From the NCBI GenBank assembly GCA_951640165.1, contig OX621253.1, forward strand, positions 32,681,969-32,745,968: 64,000 bases of DNA. Direction: 5' to 3'. Positions 31,022 through 40,619 of this stretch are shown piece after piece (the first letter of the stretch is position 1; each line of letters opens with the position of its first letter). The stretch comes from Pseudoips prasinana. Lineage: Eukaryota; Arthropoda; Insecta; Lepidoptera; Nolidae. The position numbers and the translations under genes are program-made. The notes beneath the pieces are model-generated. The model searched no databases. It saw nothing but the letters and a program-made list of their open reading frames with translations, and was not told the origin of the DNA.

Positions 31022-31200
31022 ATTGTCGTGTTTGGTTCCATTTAACGCTCATAGTTAGCTTTGCGAGAGCAAATAGTTCTACGTGGTCTAACTATAAGGT
31101 TACTATTGGCGTGATTGGTTCCATTAAGCGCTGATAGTTGGCTACGCGGGAGAAAATAGTTTTACATAGTCCAACTATATGGCCGTTATTGGTCAAAATG
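31022..31200 (+). repeat. Two-unit tandem repeat (~85 bp) near the transposon right end
   Basis: TTGGTTCCATTTAACGCTCA... GTGGTCTAACTATAAGG recurs as TTGGTTCCATTAAGCGCTGA... TAGTCCAACTATATGG with about 80% similarity by eye. Confidence 0.7.
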
Positions 31201-31480
31201 GTATTCACCAAGTCTACTATAGATATTTAATTAGCTAAAATACGCCTATAAATTGGGCCCTTTTCCGTGGTTATAATTGCTTACTATTCCGTTATAGTCC
31301 TAATGAAATGGTGGTTCCAGGACAATTACTAGACCACATTTTGCTGCTTGGGAGGCTACATCTTTAGAACGTATTATTCTGCTAAACGGCGCAACACATT
31401 TCTAGGAACATCAATATAATTCAATGTCTAAAGTCAAACAGGTAATTTGCCCAGTACCTGACATGACATTTATCACTGTA

Positions 31481-31576
31481 TTGACATAACTTTTTCTTAG
31501 ATATTCATTCATACAAACACAGAAATTTTGACATAACTTTTTCTTAGATATTCATTCATACAAACACAGAAATTTA
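31481..31576. repeat. Two-unit exact tandem repeat, 47 bp
   Basis: TTGACATAACTTTTTCTTAG... repeats after 47 bp with no visible difference. Confidence 0.85.
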
Positions 31577-31688
31577 AGCGAGCTAATAATTATTCACGCC
31601 GTTTTCTCCAGATAACACCAGAATATTCCTAACCGTATTCCCTGCTTAATTGGTGTCGATAAGTGATATCGACACAGTAACGGGCTTG

Positions 31689-31905
31689 GTAAACACAGGA
31701 CCACCCGCACCATATTATTATCTGACCACAACACTAGAATATCTCAGAGCTATAGTGATGGGCTGCAACAGTCGATAGTGTTTACTTCATTTATTGCATC
31801 GATTCACTAACGAGCTAAGTAAACACGACACCAGTGCATCGGATCTGGCCACAAAACCTACTTCTAAACTATAGTGATGTTAAGCAGTTATCGATAGTGT
31901 ATATA
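31689..31905. repeat. Diverged tandem repeat, period about 130 bp
   Basis: GTAAACACAGGACCACCCG... CTATAGTGATGGGCTGCAAC... CGATAGTGTTTAC recurs as GTAAACACGACACCAGTGC... CTATAGTGATGTTAAGCAG... CGATAGTGTATAT. No coding. Confidence 0.65.
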
Positions 31906-32284
31906 TTTTGTTGGGAAAACCTTGAACAAGATACTCAATAAAGTGAGTGATTGACTGGGGTAGCAAGCAGCATGGTATTATTATTAGTTTTATTTCAGAA
32001 TCAAGAATATTCCATATATTGTTAGTAAATCATTTATATCTAATTATGTTAGTATATCATATGTAAAACACTATGTGTAGGTCTATTTTTAAAATAAATA
32101 CCGGTCGATTTATTACCACCTTTCAAATATAAATATCTCACTGTGATTAACACACGTGTTTATAATTTCCATATCATCCTGTGCTAAACTGTTACAAAAT
32201 CACTAAGTTGATATTACATAAAAATATAGCAATATAGCAAAAATATGCTTAAAACAAAATAATTTCGGGAAATCTAAATCTAAA

Positions 32285-32542
32285 TTTTTTTTTTTTTTTT
32301 TATTTGTTATGTATTCTTTGAATGTGTTTGTGTGTGCAAACTGTGTGTTTGTTCAGAATAACTGTTTGATCTAATGCCCACAGCCACTTTCTACCATCGG
32401 CCCTCTCGCCATCAGAAAAATGATCATCAGTTATAGCGTACTTTTCTAGATTTTTCGAAGATACTACGACCCTGGATTCTTCAAAAAAGGAAGAATTCGG
32501 TTTTGCAATCGTCCAAAGGCTACGGTCACCGCTTACCATCAC
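32285..32542 (-). pseudogene. Unidentified ORF directly followed by poly(A)
   Basis: The minus strand has an 80-codon frame (GDRSLWTIAKPNSSFFEESR ... DGRKWLWALDQTVILNKHT) whose TAA runs straight into 17 A residues, with AATAAA formed at the junction. A poly(A) run at the 3' end suggests a retroposed sequence, either a truncated LINE end or a processed transcript. I do not recognise the protein. No target duplication was found by eye. Confidence 0.35.
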
Positions 32543-32559
32543 GTGGACTGTTAGTTTGT

Positions 32560-32880
32560 TTGCTGAGACACTTATAAAAAAAACCGCATAACTATCCTGA
32601 ATTTCTATTCGTATTCATAACGAAAATGATTTAGAAAATCTGATTAGTGCAATAATTGACTTAATTGACTGTTAACAATGGCAACATAAACATCGATAAC
32701 TATTACCAACACAACACAAACTATCGCAGGTGCATGGTCGTTGCGATCAATTAGTCGATAAGCGAAGAGCTTACGGCACTAGGGCTAAGAACCACAGAGA
32801 ATGAAAAGCAGTGACATAATAATATAAGTAGGTATAAATTCCATGCTCAACCTTCAGTGCCCTCGTAAGTAAATCTTATA
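32560..32880. other. No recognisable feature
   Basis: AT-rich; short frames only. Confidence 0.35.
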
Positions 32881-32882
32881 AT

Positions 32883-33290
32883 CTGAGTTTGTTTCGCTGG
32901 GTCTTCTCAGTTGGGGCGCATTGGATCCGGTGGTAGCATTAAAGCGCGACCGTCGTTATTAACACAAGGTCCGTCATAATAATAATAATACCTTAATATA
33001 GACAGAACCATTGACAAACATGTAGTAAAAATATTAGACTTAAACTGGATAATTAAACATAATCTCTTGACAATAACTTGAGCGATACGAGCTAGCTAAA
33101 TATCATTGCTATAATAAAATAAATTTTATAAATGTTTTCATACAATCAATACAATGTGTACCTAAATATCTATGTTACTAGAAATAATAATGTATACAAC
33201 TATATTACTACAAACATGTTCTGACTATTTACAAGCGCTTTTTTAAAGTCTACGTGAATAAAAACCTTTTTATTATTTATTTTATTTTAT
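32883..33290 (+). repeat. LINE-G 3' end, 5'-truncated
   Basis: Starts at TGAGTTTGTTTCGCTGGGTC and follows the 2159-2560 sequence closely, including CATAATAATAATAATACC, the GAGCGATACGAGCTAGC variant and a TTTTATTTTATT tail. Confidence 0.85.
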
Positions 33291-33610
33291 TCGATTTTTT
33301 TACAATCTTTTAAATATATTTATAAATTTTAATAATATACGAAATTTTTCTCTTAGTGAAATATTATTATATTAATATTATATTAATAATATTATGATAT
33401 TTAAGAAAATTTCTCTAAAAAGAATATATTTACTAACCAACTTGCAAGGAAGAAGGATATTACGTGCTTCTTTCTTTCTTCGTTGCTTGCGTACCGATTA
33501 TCATGTTTTATTTTTATTTTATAGGGAATGTTTACTGAATATAAAATAATTGCCACTGTAGACATAATAGTGTAGGTAGAGGTATACAATGTTATGATTA
33601 AAGGCTGTAA
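33290..33610. other. AT-rich DNA with palindromic AT run
   Basis: 33355-33400 is an imperfect AT palindrome (AATATTATATTAATAATATT). No genes recognised. Confidence 0.4.
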
Positions 33611-33614
33611 AAAG

Positions 33615-33927
33615 ATCTATAAATATAATATTGTCGTTGTTACCAAACCTCCCGAAACGGCTGAACCAATTTGTATGAAATTTTGTATGCATAGGGTAGG
33701 TTTGAGAATCGGCCAAAATCTATTTTTCATACCCCTAAATGATATGTGTGACCCACCCCTAAATATTTTTTGTTTTAATTTTAATTTTTGTGCTTATTTT
33801 GATAAAATCATATTGGTTGGTCCCTCAATGATTTAAATTTACAATTGAACCCGATAGGTGGCGTTGCGATAAGATTCCGGGTTTTAATTATATTGTTAAG
33901 GCAGTACAACGTTTGCCGGGACAGCTA
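33615..33927 (+). mobile_element. Helitron-like repeat, CGTTTGCCGGGACAGCT end
   Basis: Begins A|TCTATAAATATAATATTG, carries CCCGAAACGGCTGAACCAAT and GGTTTGAGAATCGGCC, and ends AACGTTTGCCGGGACAGCTA. The end differs from CTAG by one base. It is preceded by a short imperfect hairpin. Termini agree with the TC...CTRR rule only in part. Confidence 0.5.
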
Positions 33928-34002
33928 TTATTATTATACCTCTATTACTCTGTAACTATTTATTTTCTAACTCTTTCTGATTAAATTCGTTGCGGGATCC
34001 AA

Positions 34003-34122
34003 AACATGGCTGAGCTCACCGCTCAGTGTCATTTCATTGTGTGCCACTGTTGATCTTGGCTTTCAGCAACTTTGCTGTGGTGGGTAAGAGGGAGAGGCTA
34101 GTCCCAAATATATATATTTTTT
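34003..34122 (+). repeat. Repeat N copy
   Basis: GAGCTCACCGCTCAGTGTCA, TGTGTGCCACTGTTGATCTT and GTGGTGGGTAAGAGGGAGAG match 28795-28880. Confidence 0.6.
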
Positions 34123-34127
34123 TTAAG

Positions 34128-34638
34128 GACAATGTCACACAGATCATCCTAGCCCCAAACTAAGCAAAGCTTGTACTATGGGTACCAGGCGACGATATAC
34201 ATACTTATATAGATATATAAATACTTATATACATAGAAATAGCTGTGTGGTGACGGCGACAAATATCAGAATCAGAATATCATCACCCCATCTCATCCCG
34301 TGGGGGGCGTAGAAGTCGACCCGAGGGAATAACTACCAGAGGACGGGCAGCAGCTTCCTTCTGATTACTATGACCATCTTACTGCGATCGCCAACCCGCC
34401 TGCCAAGCGTGGCGATTATGGCATATCCCCCCCAAGACGATTCTTGAGGGAGGCTTGTCCAGCAGTGGACTCATTTAGCTGTAATGATGATGATGATGAT
34501 GATACATAGAAAACATCCATGACTCAGAAACAAATATTCGTGCTCATCACACAAATATTTGCACTTACCGGGATTCGAACCCAGGACCACCAGCTTCGTA
34601 GGCAGGGGCACTACCAACTAGGTTATGGTAACCGTCAA
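34128..34638 (-). mobile_element. SINE-C split by repeat D
   Basis: 34128-34239 (GGACAATGTCACACAGATCA onward) and 34502-34638 (GACTCAGAAACAAATATTCG, B-box complement GGGATTCGAACCCAGGACC, head end GGTAACCGTCAA) form one minus-strand SINE-C. A second element lies between them. ATACATAGAAA is present once on each side. Confidence 0.85.
34240..34501 (-). mobile_element. Repeat D inserted in SINE-C
   Basis: Bounded by 11-bp direct repeats ATACATAGAAA at 34229-34239 and 34502-34512. On the plus strand it starts AGCTGTGTGGTGACGG and ends in CAGCTAAATGA-complement and GATGATGATGATGATGA. Repeats of this length point to LINE-mediated target-primed insertion. Confidence 0.85.
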
Positions 34639-34639
34639 T

Positions 34640-35015
34640 ATACCTCTATATGTGCACTGCCTGTGATGGAGCGTGTGTGTTACACTTGTATAACTGAACC
34701 TGCACTGTACTGTTGCACTACAAATATATTCCTTGCATTGTTTATTGCCTTATTGTCTTACTATGTGATATATCTGTTTTGGTAATTCTGTGCACGATGG
34801 AAATGATCAGTACTGGGTTCAGTTGCAGTAATGAACTTACTTATTTGGGCATCATTATGGAGAGCTATCGCTAGAGCGTGACAATTGTTTAGGCCAGAAA
34901 CAACACGGCTAATAGTAGATTACTTTATTTAAAAAAATATATGTATATCGCACCATGCATAAAATAAACAATGTAGGATTTACTTATGTTGGTTTAAACA
35001 CATTATTATACTGTA
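34640..35015. other. No recognisable feature
   Basis: AT-rich; no motif-bearing frame. Confidence 0.35.
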
Positions 35016-35019
35016 TTTT

Positions 35020-35225
35020 TTTTATTGCTTTAGGCAGCAAACGAGCTATCGGCCCACCTGATGGTAAGTGGTAACCGCTGCTCATGGACATTCGCAGTGC
35101 CAGGGGGCACAGCAAGCCGCTGCCTACCGTGATATTAATACTCTTTTTAAACCTCGTTTGAAGAAGGACATGTCGTAGCGCTGGGGAAACACCGCATCAG
35201 GTAATTCATCCCAGAGCCGGCACGT
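35020..35225 (+). repeat. Interspersed repeat P
   Basis: GCCCACCTGATGGTAAGTGG, GCTGCTCATGGACATTCGCA and GCCGCTGCCTACCGTGATAT. I recognise the layout as a common lepidopteran repeat; there is a single copy here and coding is not intact. Confidence 0.5.
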
Positions 35226-35344
35226 ACTACTAAACTCGGACGACCTTATGGACTCGGGCACAGCGAATATCAATTTTATTTGTTATTCTATTCTAAGTAA
35301 TAATAGCACTGTAAGAATAACACAATACAATAAAAATAATAAAA

Positions 35345-35412
35345 TCTCACTTTCTAACCCAACCCGGGATTTGAACCCTCATTACCTGTGGTATCGCTAC
35401 ACCAATAAGGCA
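35345..35412 (-). repeat. tRNA-like SINE head
   Basis: The plus strand shows a B-box complement (CCCGGGATTTGAACCCTCAT) and, about 35 bp further, GTATCGCTACACCAATAAGG, an A-box complement. The body is not retained. Confidence 0.5.
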
Positions 35413-35776
35413 CTCACAAAAATATGCGCACAATAAAATCCTCACTCAAATCCGGATAAAACCAGATTAGAAGCATTTACATCGAAACTCGGGAGCTTAC
35501 GCGAAAATATATAAAAATATATCGATGAATACCTACAGATAAGGGAAATACAATTATGTGTAATCGGCTTACGGTGGCTTCGCGATGTCGGCTTGATAAA
35601 TAGCCGTGTTTAGCATAATTTTATTAAAAACGTAATGCGATTTATTGTTGTCTCTCTCACACACAGTTAAACGTCGCTTCCGTATACTTGCAAATGTGTT
35701 AGCGATGAAAACAAGGAGCATTATTAGTTTAAGAATTAAAATAAATGTTCGGGACCTATCAGACAGCGCCATTTAA

Positions 35777-36012
35777 CCCAAACTAAGCAAAGCTTGTACA
35801 GACGCCAGCACATCAAGCTACCCCAAGCTGTCAAATTTCCCCAATTGAAAGTGAACCTTATGCTGATGTGATGCAGTTGAAAATCAATAAAAGAAATTTG
35901 ACAGATTAGTGTAGCTGGATGTGCTGGCGTCTGTACTATGGAGACTAGACCCTGGCTGCTAAGTCAGAGGTCTTGGATTTGATCCCCATCCAGAGCATAT
36001 CCGTGTGTGACG
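35777..36012. repeat. SINE remnants split by MITE-F
   Basis: 35777-35798 (AACCCAAACTAAGCAAAGCT) and 35934-35945 rebuild the SINE-B/C word GCTTGTACTATGG. From 35950 a plus-strand B-box region follows (GGATTTGATCCCCATCCAGA). Confidence 0.6.
35799..35933. mobile_element. MITE-F copy 3
   Basis: 135 bp, CAGACGCCAGCACATCAAGC ... GATGTGCTGGCGTCTG. The flank reads GCTTGTA before and TACTATGG after; intact SINE copies read GCTTGTACTATGG with one TA, so TA was duplicated on insertion. Confidence 0.9.
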
Positions 36013-36022
36013 CGTATGATTA

Positions 36023-36450
36023 TCACACAAATATTATAAAGGCGAAAGTTTGTGTGTGTGTATGTTTGTTACTCTTTCTCGCTAAAACTACCGAACAGAT
36101 TTTGATAAAACTTTGTAGTAATATCCTAGTAAAATTTTAAATGCGAAAATTAATCAGTATGGATGTTTATTACTTTTTTACACTAAACTACCAGACGGAT
36201 TTTGATAAAACTTTGTAGTAATATAGCTTATATATCCGAATAACACAAAGGCTATAATTTATAAAGTTTAACGCGGGTAAAACCGCGGGGCACTGCTAGT
36301 AGCTTATATATTCGAATAACGCATAGGCTATAATTTATAAAGTTTAACGGGGGTAAAACCGCGGGGCACAGCTAGTAGCTTATATATCCGAATAACACAT
36401 AGGCTATAATTTATAAAGTTTAACGGGGGTAAAACCGGGGGCATAGCTAG
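36023..36450 (+). mobile_element. Helitron-H with three tandem 3' ends
   Basis: Starts A|TCACACAAATATTATAAA and reads AAAGGCGAAAGTTTGTGTG. The terminal 76-bp segment (TAGCTTATATATCCGAAT ... hairpin ... CTAG) occurs three times, with CTAG ends at 36296-36299, 36372-36375 and 36447-36450, each followed by T. An inner block (GATTTTGATAAAACTTTGTA) also occurs twice. No coding. Confidence 0.8.
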
Positions 36451-36514
36451 TATGTTATATGTCTGGGTGAAGTTAATTTAACTATAATATGTGTGTATTA
36501 AGCAATATTTAAGA

Positions 36515-36563
36515 ATGTTTATCAGCTATCTGGGTCCATAGCAAAGGCTCTGCCTAGTTTGGG
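36515..36563 (+). repeat. SINE-B tail fragment
   Basis: TTATCAGCTATCTGGGTCCA then CTGCCTAGTTTGGGATCCAG; cut short before the ATT tail. Confidence 0.5.
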
Positions 36564-36564
36564 A

Positions 36565-36910
36565 TCCAGTTTATTTATTTATATTTATATACAATTCCAA
36601 TTTAATTTTTATTTTCCTTCTTAATAATCCACAAGTTCTACACAAAATAAGAAAAAAAGTAAAATTATCCACGACTTGCTTGTCTTTCCGTAAGTAGGAG
36701 GGTGTAAATAAAAGTGGGGGGATTCGGACTAATCCGCGAGTAATCCCGAAACTTCGCGATTACTGAGCTGATAACGTTCTTACTTATATAAGCGCGTAGA
36801 TAAGCAAAAGTATTTACTTCACATATTATACTCGCACTTCCCCGTGTATTTTGCTTAAACATAACTTTCTTATCAAATTTTCAGTTCTCATTTTTAAGCT
36901 GTTAGAGATG
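36565..36910. other. No recognisable feature
   Basis: AT-rich, no motif-bearing frame. Confidence 0.35.
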
Positions 36911-36997
36911 TAATCACACTAATAATGTAAAGGCGAAAGTTTGGGAGTGTGTATGTTTCGGCGGGAGCGATTTTAATAAAATTTGGTAAGGAGTTAG

Positions 36998-37149
36998 TGG
37001 ACACTATACTTATGGCTAGGGGTTATTACACCACTAAAGAGTACATCGATGACAAAGACGCTCTCACTTCCTACCTGCACATTGCTCGCTGGAGATCTTG
37101 TAGCCATATAGACATGACTGATCTGCTGTGTTACGTGAACTATCTGTAA
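36998..37149 (+). pseudogene. LINE-G ORF2 C-terminus
   Basis: The frame reads DTILMARGYYTTKEYIDDKD, then SYLHIARWRSCSHIDMTDLL and CYVNYL before TAA. The GYYTTKEYIDDKDA segment corresponds to the GYY...DYL.D..AW C-terminal block of CR1/Daphne-like ORF2 proteins. About 50 codons remain; the RT domain is absent through 5' truncation. Confidence 0.7.
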
Positions 37150-37759
37150 ATGATTGCTATCATATACTTAATTTAAAATTATTGACTCTGTCTCAAAATG
37201 AATAATGTTATTGTTTCGAAGTTTTTCTTTTGTATACCTAAATATAATCTAAAATAATAAGCATTCAGACAACCGATCGAGCATATATTGTGTTTGCCTA
37301 CTAAATAATTACTCTAATTGGACCAAATCCCGTGTTCATGCCCGCTTGAGTATGTTTCGCCGGACCGTCTCAACTGGGTCGTGTTGAAACCGGTAGTAGA
37401 TGAACCCACTGAGTTTGTTTCGCTGGGTCTTCTCAGTTGGGGCGCATTGGATCCGGTGGTAGCATTAAAGCGCGACCGTTGTTATTAACACAAGGTCCGT
37501 CATAATAATAATATCTTTAATATAGACAGAACCATTGACAATATGTAGTAAAAATATTAGACTTAAACTAGATAATTAAACATAATCTCTTGACAATAAC
37601 TTGATACGAGCTAGCTAAATATCACCTACCTAAATATCTATGTTACTACAAATAATATCTAATGTATACAACTATATTACTACAAACATGTTCTGACTAT
37701 TTACAAGCGCTTTTTTAAGTCTACGTGAATAAAAACCTTTTTTATTTTTATTTTATTTT
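36998..37759 (+). mobile_element. LINE-G 3' end inserted in Helitron-H
   Basis: 5'-truncated copy holding the ORF2 C terminus (to TAA at 37147-37149), the complete 3' untranslated region and a TTTTATTTTATTTTA tail. It is nearly identical to 1878-2561 from 37137 on. No clear target duplication; the Helitron lost about 3 bp at the site. Confidence 0.85.
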
Positions 37760-37916
37760 ACACCCTGGATTAACACATTGGCTATAATTTATAATCTTTT
37801 ACGTGGGTAAAACCACGGGGCACCGCTAGTTATAAAATAAATGATTTGCTTTTACTTTGCAAACTTCTCGATTTGATTAAAAAATCAAGAAACTTATATA
37901 TTTAGTTAATAATTTA

Positions 37917-38150
37917 TATCTTGGGACAACTAACGCATTATTATCTGAATCCAGACTAGAACCTGTACTATGGCAACCAGACTGATAAACGTATTTATAT
38001 ATTTCTAAATACATGCATATTATAGATAAGTCGCACCCAGACACAGAAAGCAAGATTATTGCTCGTCACACAAAGATTTGTCATGTGTGGGGATCGAACC
38101 CATGACCTCTGGCTTAGCAGTCAGGTTCACTACAACTAGACGCAGAGGTC
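37917..38150 (-). mobile_element. SINE-B variant copy
   Basis: TTGGGACAACTAACGCATTA (tail side), GTACTATGGCAACCAGACTG, and a B-box complement, GGGGATCGAACCCATGACCT. It belongs to the GTTAGTTGTCC subfamily with 19090 and 39660. Confidence 0.7.
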
Positions 38151-38309
38151 TGTTGTTTTTGATTTCAAACTTACATCTTGAAAACTTTTCACATAGATTT
38201 TTATCCCATTTTTAACATACTTGTATACAAAAATACTACGAAGTAATTATACCTCTATTTAATTTTCATCAGAAGTATTAGTTGTTAATTTAACTAGCTC
38301 ATATACGGG

Positions 38310-38475
38310 TTCTCTCACCGTTCCATAAGTTATCGGTGAAGTTAGGTGCGGTCAGCCTTATATAGTTTAAATTTTGAGCCTCTCTATGCTTCAGAGGACA
38401 CGTGAAGCTGTCAGTCCCGTTCATTGTCGTCAGACAACAGTCCTTAAGACATGTCAGAGCAACATTGCCCATGCA
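38310..38475 (+). repeat. Worn copy of the 5S-like SINE
   Basis: AGTTAGGTGCGGTCAGCC is the remnant of the 5S-like part. GAAGCTGTCAGTCCCGTTCA and TTGCCCATGCAATAAA match the 3' body of 28090-28365. Confidence 0.5.
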
Positions 38476-38667
38476 ATAAAAAAATCTTTTTTATATATTC
38501 AAAGTTTGAATTGTACCTTTATTAAGTTAATTGTTTATATTTTTTTATATTAAATTTTACTCTTTGGCGAAATTATTTTTCTATGATTTCGTTATTATTC
38601 TGTTTATTAATGACTTTAATATATCAATAGTCTCCATGAACTATGAAGGAGGCATTTAACAATAAGA

Positions 38668-38790
38668 CTATGCATATAATCAAAGGCATGGCATCTCCCG
38701 AAAATCATGCTTAATCCTATACCTACATCGGAGCAATCCGAACAGCGCCTGGGCGTGGCAGCAGTAGTAGCTTACAATCGAATTTAGTGC
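38668..38790 (-). repeat. Interspersed repeat, partner of 5820-5945
   Basis: TAATCCTATACCTACATCGG and GAACAGCGCCTGGGCGTGGC are the complements of the 5820-5945 blocks. Confidence 0.6.
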
Positions 38791-38931
38791 TCGTTCTAGC
38801 CATTAACAAGGTCTAGACGTAGGGGGATTGGGGTTCTGGAACCCAGGATTACTTTGGTTATATTCGGTACGTTTGTTTTAAGACATCGTACAAGATAAGT
38901 TACAGAACAGTAATTTCTAAACGTATCACCA

Positions 38932-39376
38932 TGTCAGCCAACTTACGTCCACTGCTGGACAAAATTCTCCCTAAATAATGCCATAATCGCCATGCTTGGC
39001 AGACGGGTTGGCGATCGCAGTTGATGGTTATAGTTGACAGAAAATCGCTGCTGTCCGTTCTCTCTCAGAATGATTTGACGGGCCTGTTGGCGTGGTTGGC
39101 AAAATGCTTGCTTTTCCCGCCGGAGGTCGTGGGTTCGATTCCCATCCAGGACAGATATTTGTGTACATGAACATGTCTGGGTGTAATTTATCTATATAAG
39201 TACAAAAGAAAAATACTATACGTAGTATATCAGTTATCTGGTTTCCATAAAACAAGCTCTGCTTGGTTTGGGATCAGATGACCGTGTGGAAATAATGCCC
39301 CAGGATATTATTATTTCTACGCCCCCCACGGAATGAGATGGGGTGATGATATTCTACGCCATCACCACACAGCGAT
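38932..39376 (+). mobile_element. Repeat D interrupted by SINE-B
   Basis: 38932-39072 (GTCCACTGCTGGAC, CGCCATGCTTGGCAGACGGG, GGCGATCGCAG) and 39317-39376 (CTACGCCCCCCACGGAATGA, GGTGATGATATTC, CACCACACAGCG) are the two halves of one repeat D. Confidence 0.8.
39073..39316 (+). mobile_element. SINE-B, complete copy
   Basis: Head GACGGGCCTGTTGGCGTGGT (A-box region), B box GTGGGTTCGATTCCCATCC, body AGATATTTGTGTACATGAAC and CTGGTTTCCATAAAACAAGC, tail AATGCCCCAGGATATTATTATT. A short ATTT occurs at both edges. The best plus-strand reference copy in the window. Confidence 0.85.
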
Positions 39377-39399
39377 TTAAAAACATAGTAAGGAATATT

Positions 39400-39625
39400 T
39401 AGTTTGACTGGCCTGTTGGACTAGACCAATAGGACAGTCAAACCGTTATTATCTTGACTGCTACGCCAGAAGTCATGGGTGCTACGCCAGGACACATCTG
39501 TATAATGCGCATGTATTTAGAAATAGAAATATGAATTAGTGCCTTCACTGCTACGCCAGACGTCAACAGTGCTACGCCAGAACTATCGACTACGAAATCT
39601 TAGTGTGATGAGCACGATTATTTGT
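39400..39625 (+). repeat. SINE-like segment with four CTACGCCAG words
   Basis: GACTGGCCTGTTGGACTAGA is SINE-B-like. The word GCTACGCCAG then occurs four times (near 39461, 39481, 39551 and 39573), set in two diverged repeats of about 90 bp. The B box is lost. Confidence 0.5.
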
Positions 39626-39654
39626 TCTGTATCGGGTCTGGTTATATACCTTTA

Positions 39655-39760
39655 ATATACATGTATTTAAGTATGTTTATCAGTTGTCTGGTTACTATAG
39701 CACAAGTTTGCCTAGTATGGGATTAGATGGCAGTGTGTTAGTTGTCCCAAGGTATATATT
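39655..39760 (+). repeat. SINE-B tail, GTTAGTTGTCC subfamily
   Basis: TTATCAGTTGTCTGGTTACT then GGCAGTGTGTTAGTTGTCCC; parallel to 19090-19175. Confidence 0.65.
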
Positions 39761-39837
39761 AATTTATATATTTATATATTATTTAAATAATTACGTCTCT
39801 AATAGCTAACTAACTATTAGCTACCCATAATAATAAT

Positions 39838-40086
39838 AGCCTGGGGAATTATTCACACACGGCCATCCGATCCCAGATAAAGCACGGCTTGTACTATGTA
39901 AACCAGATAACTGATATACTACTTTTATTTTGTATATACATACTAATATAGATTTAGAAGAACAGATTTTAGAATTACACCATTGATTTTAGAAGCACAC
40001 AAATATCTGTCCAGGGTGGGAATCGAAACCCTCGACCTTCGGGGTGAATCGAAGTATCTACCAACCACAACAACCAGCCCTTCAAT
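39838..40086 (-). mobile_element. SINE-B copy
   Basis: GCCTGGGGAATTATTCACAC (tail side), GTAAACCAGATAACTGATAT, body with a ~10-bp duplication around GATTTTAGAA, B-box complement GTGGGAATCGAAACCCTCG and head end CAACCAGCCCTTCAA. Confidence 0.75.
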
Positions 40087-40538
40087 ATAGATAATGTAGA
40101 ATACATGTACATTGATAAGCATATACCGTATTACCCTCCTCATGACAGGAATCTATGCCAAACAATATATTAAGTCATAAAAAGGGCACCCCTATAACTA
40201 AGCATTAGCTATAGGCAGGAGTTTTCTGCTTTCAACGGATTAAGGAGATTACCCAGTTGTTAGTTCGCTAACCCTTAAAATATGGTGGAAGCCCTCGTGA
40301 GCCTCACCACTGCGCTGATGACAAACTTTGTGTTGCATTGGACCACAAACCATGAGATTAAGGTTGTGTTACAAAGTGTAAACGGAAGCGAGCAGATAAT
40401 AATTTTTGTAATGTTTCCGAAAAAACGAAAGGTATAGATTCACAAACTTATACAGATAAAAGTAATAAAGACAAAGAAATTTATTTGTTATAAGAGTGTA
40501 AGAAATGGCTTAATTTTAGCATTAGATTATTTATTTTA

Positions 40539-40544
<6 letters not shown>

Positions 40545-40612
<68 letters not shown>
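40545..40612. repeat. TA dinucleotide microsatellite
   Basis: About 34 uninterrupted TA units. Confidence 0.95.
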
Positions 40613-40617
<5 letters not shown>

Positions 40618-40619
40618 TT

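Larger units (their letters stand above)
29021..31350. mobile_element. Candidate DNA transposon with 13-bp terminal inverted repeats
   Basis: The termini CAAGCAGCAAAAT (29021-29033) and ATTTTGCTGCTTG (31338-31350) are exact inverted repeats. Both subterminal regions are rich in TATAG/CTATA words. The interior holds two exon-like fragments (29728-29886 plus; 30005-30375 minus) and an ~85-bp tandem repeat at 31022-31200. No target duplication is evident, so boundaries and superfamily are uncertain. No transposase DDE region was recognised. Confidence 0.5.
36912..37835 (+). mobile_element. Helitron-H interrupted by LINE-G
   Basis: The left part, TCACACTAATAATGTAAAGG ... GGTAAGGAGTTAG (36912-36997), and right part, ACACCCTGGATTAACACATT ... 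CACGGGGCACCGCTAG (37760-37830), together match other Helitron-H copies, missing only about 3 bp at the join. Confidence 0.8.

Noticed and set aside
32285..32301. T-run as a transcription terminator
   Set aside because: On the minus strand it is a poly(A) run directly after a stop codon, better explained as a retroposition tail.
34519..34785. 88-codon plus frame beginning MTQKQIFVLITQIFALTGIR
   Set aside because: The first part is the antisense of the SINE-C head; such frames recur in every copy.
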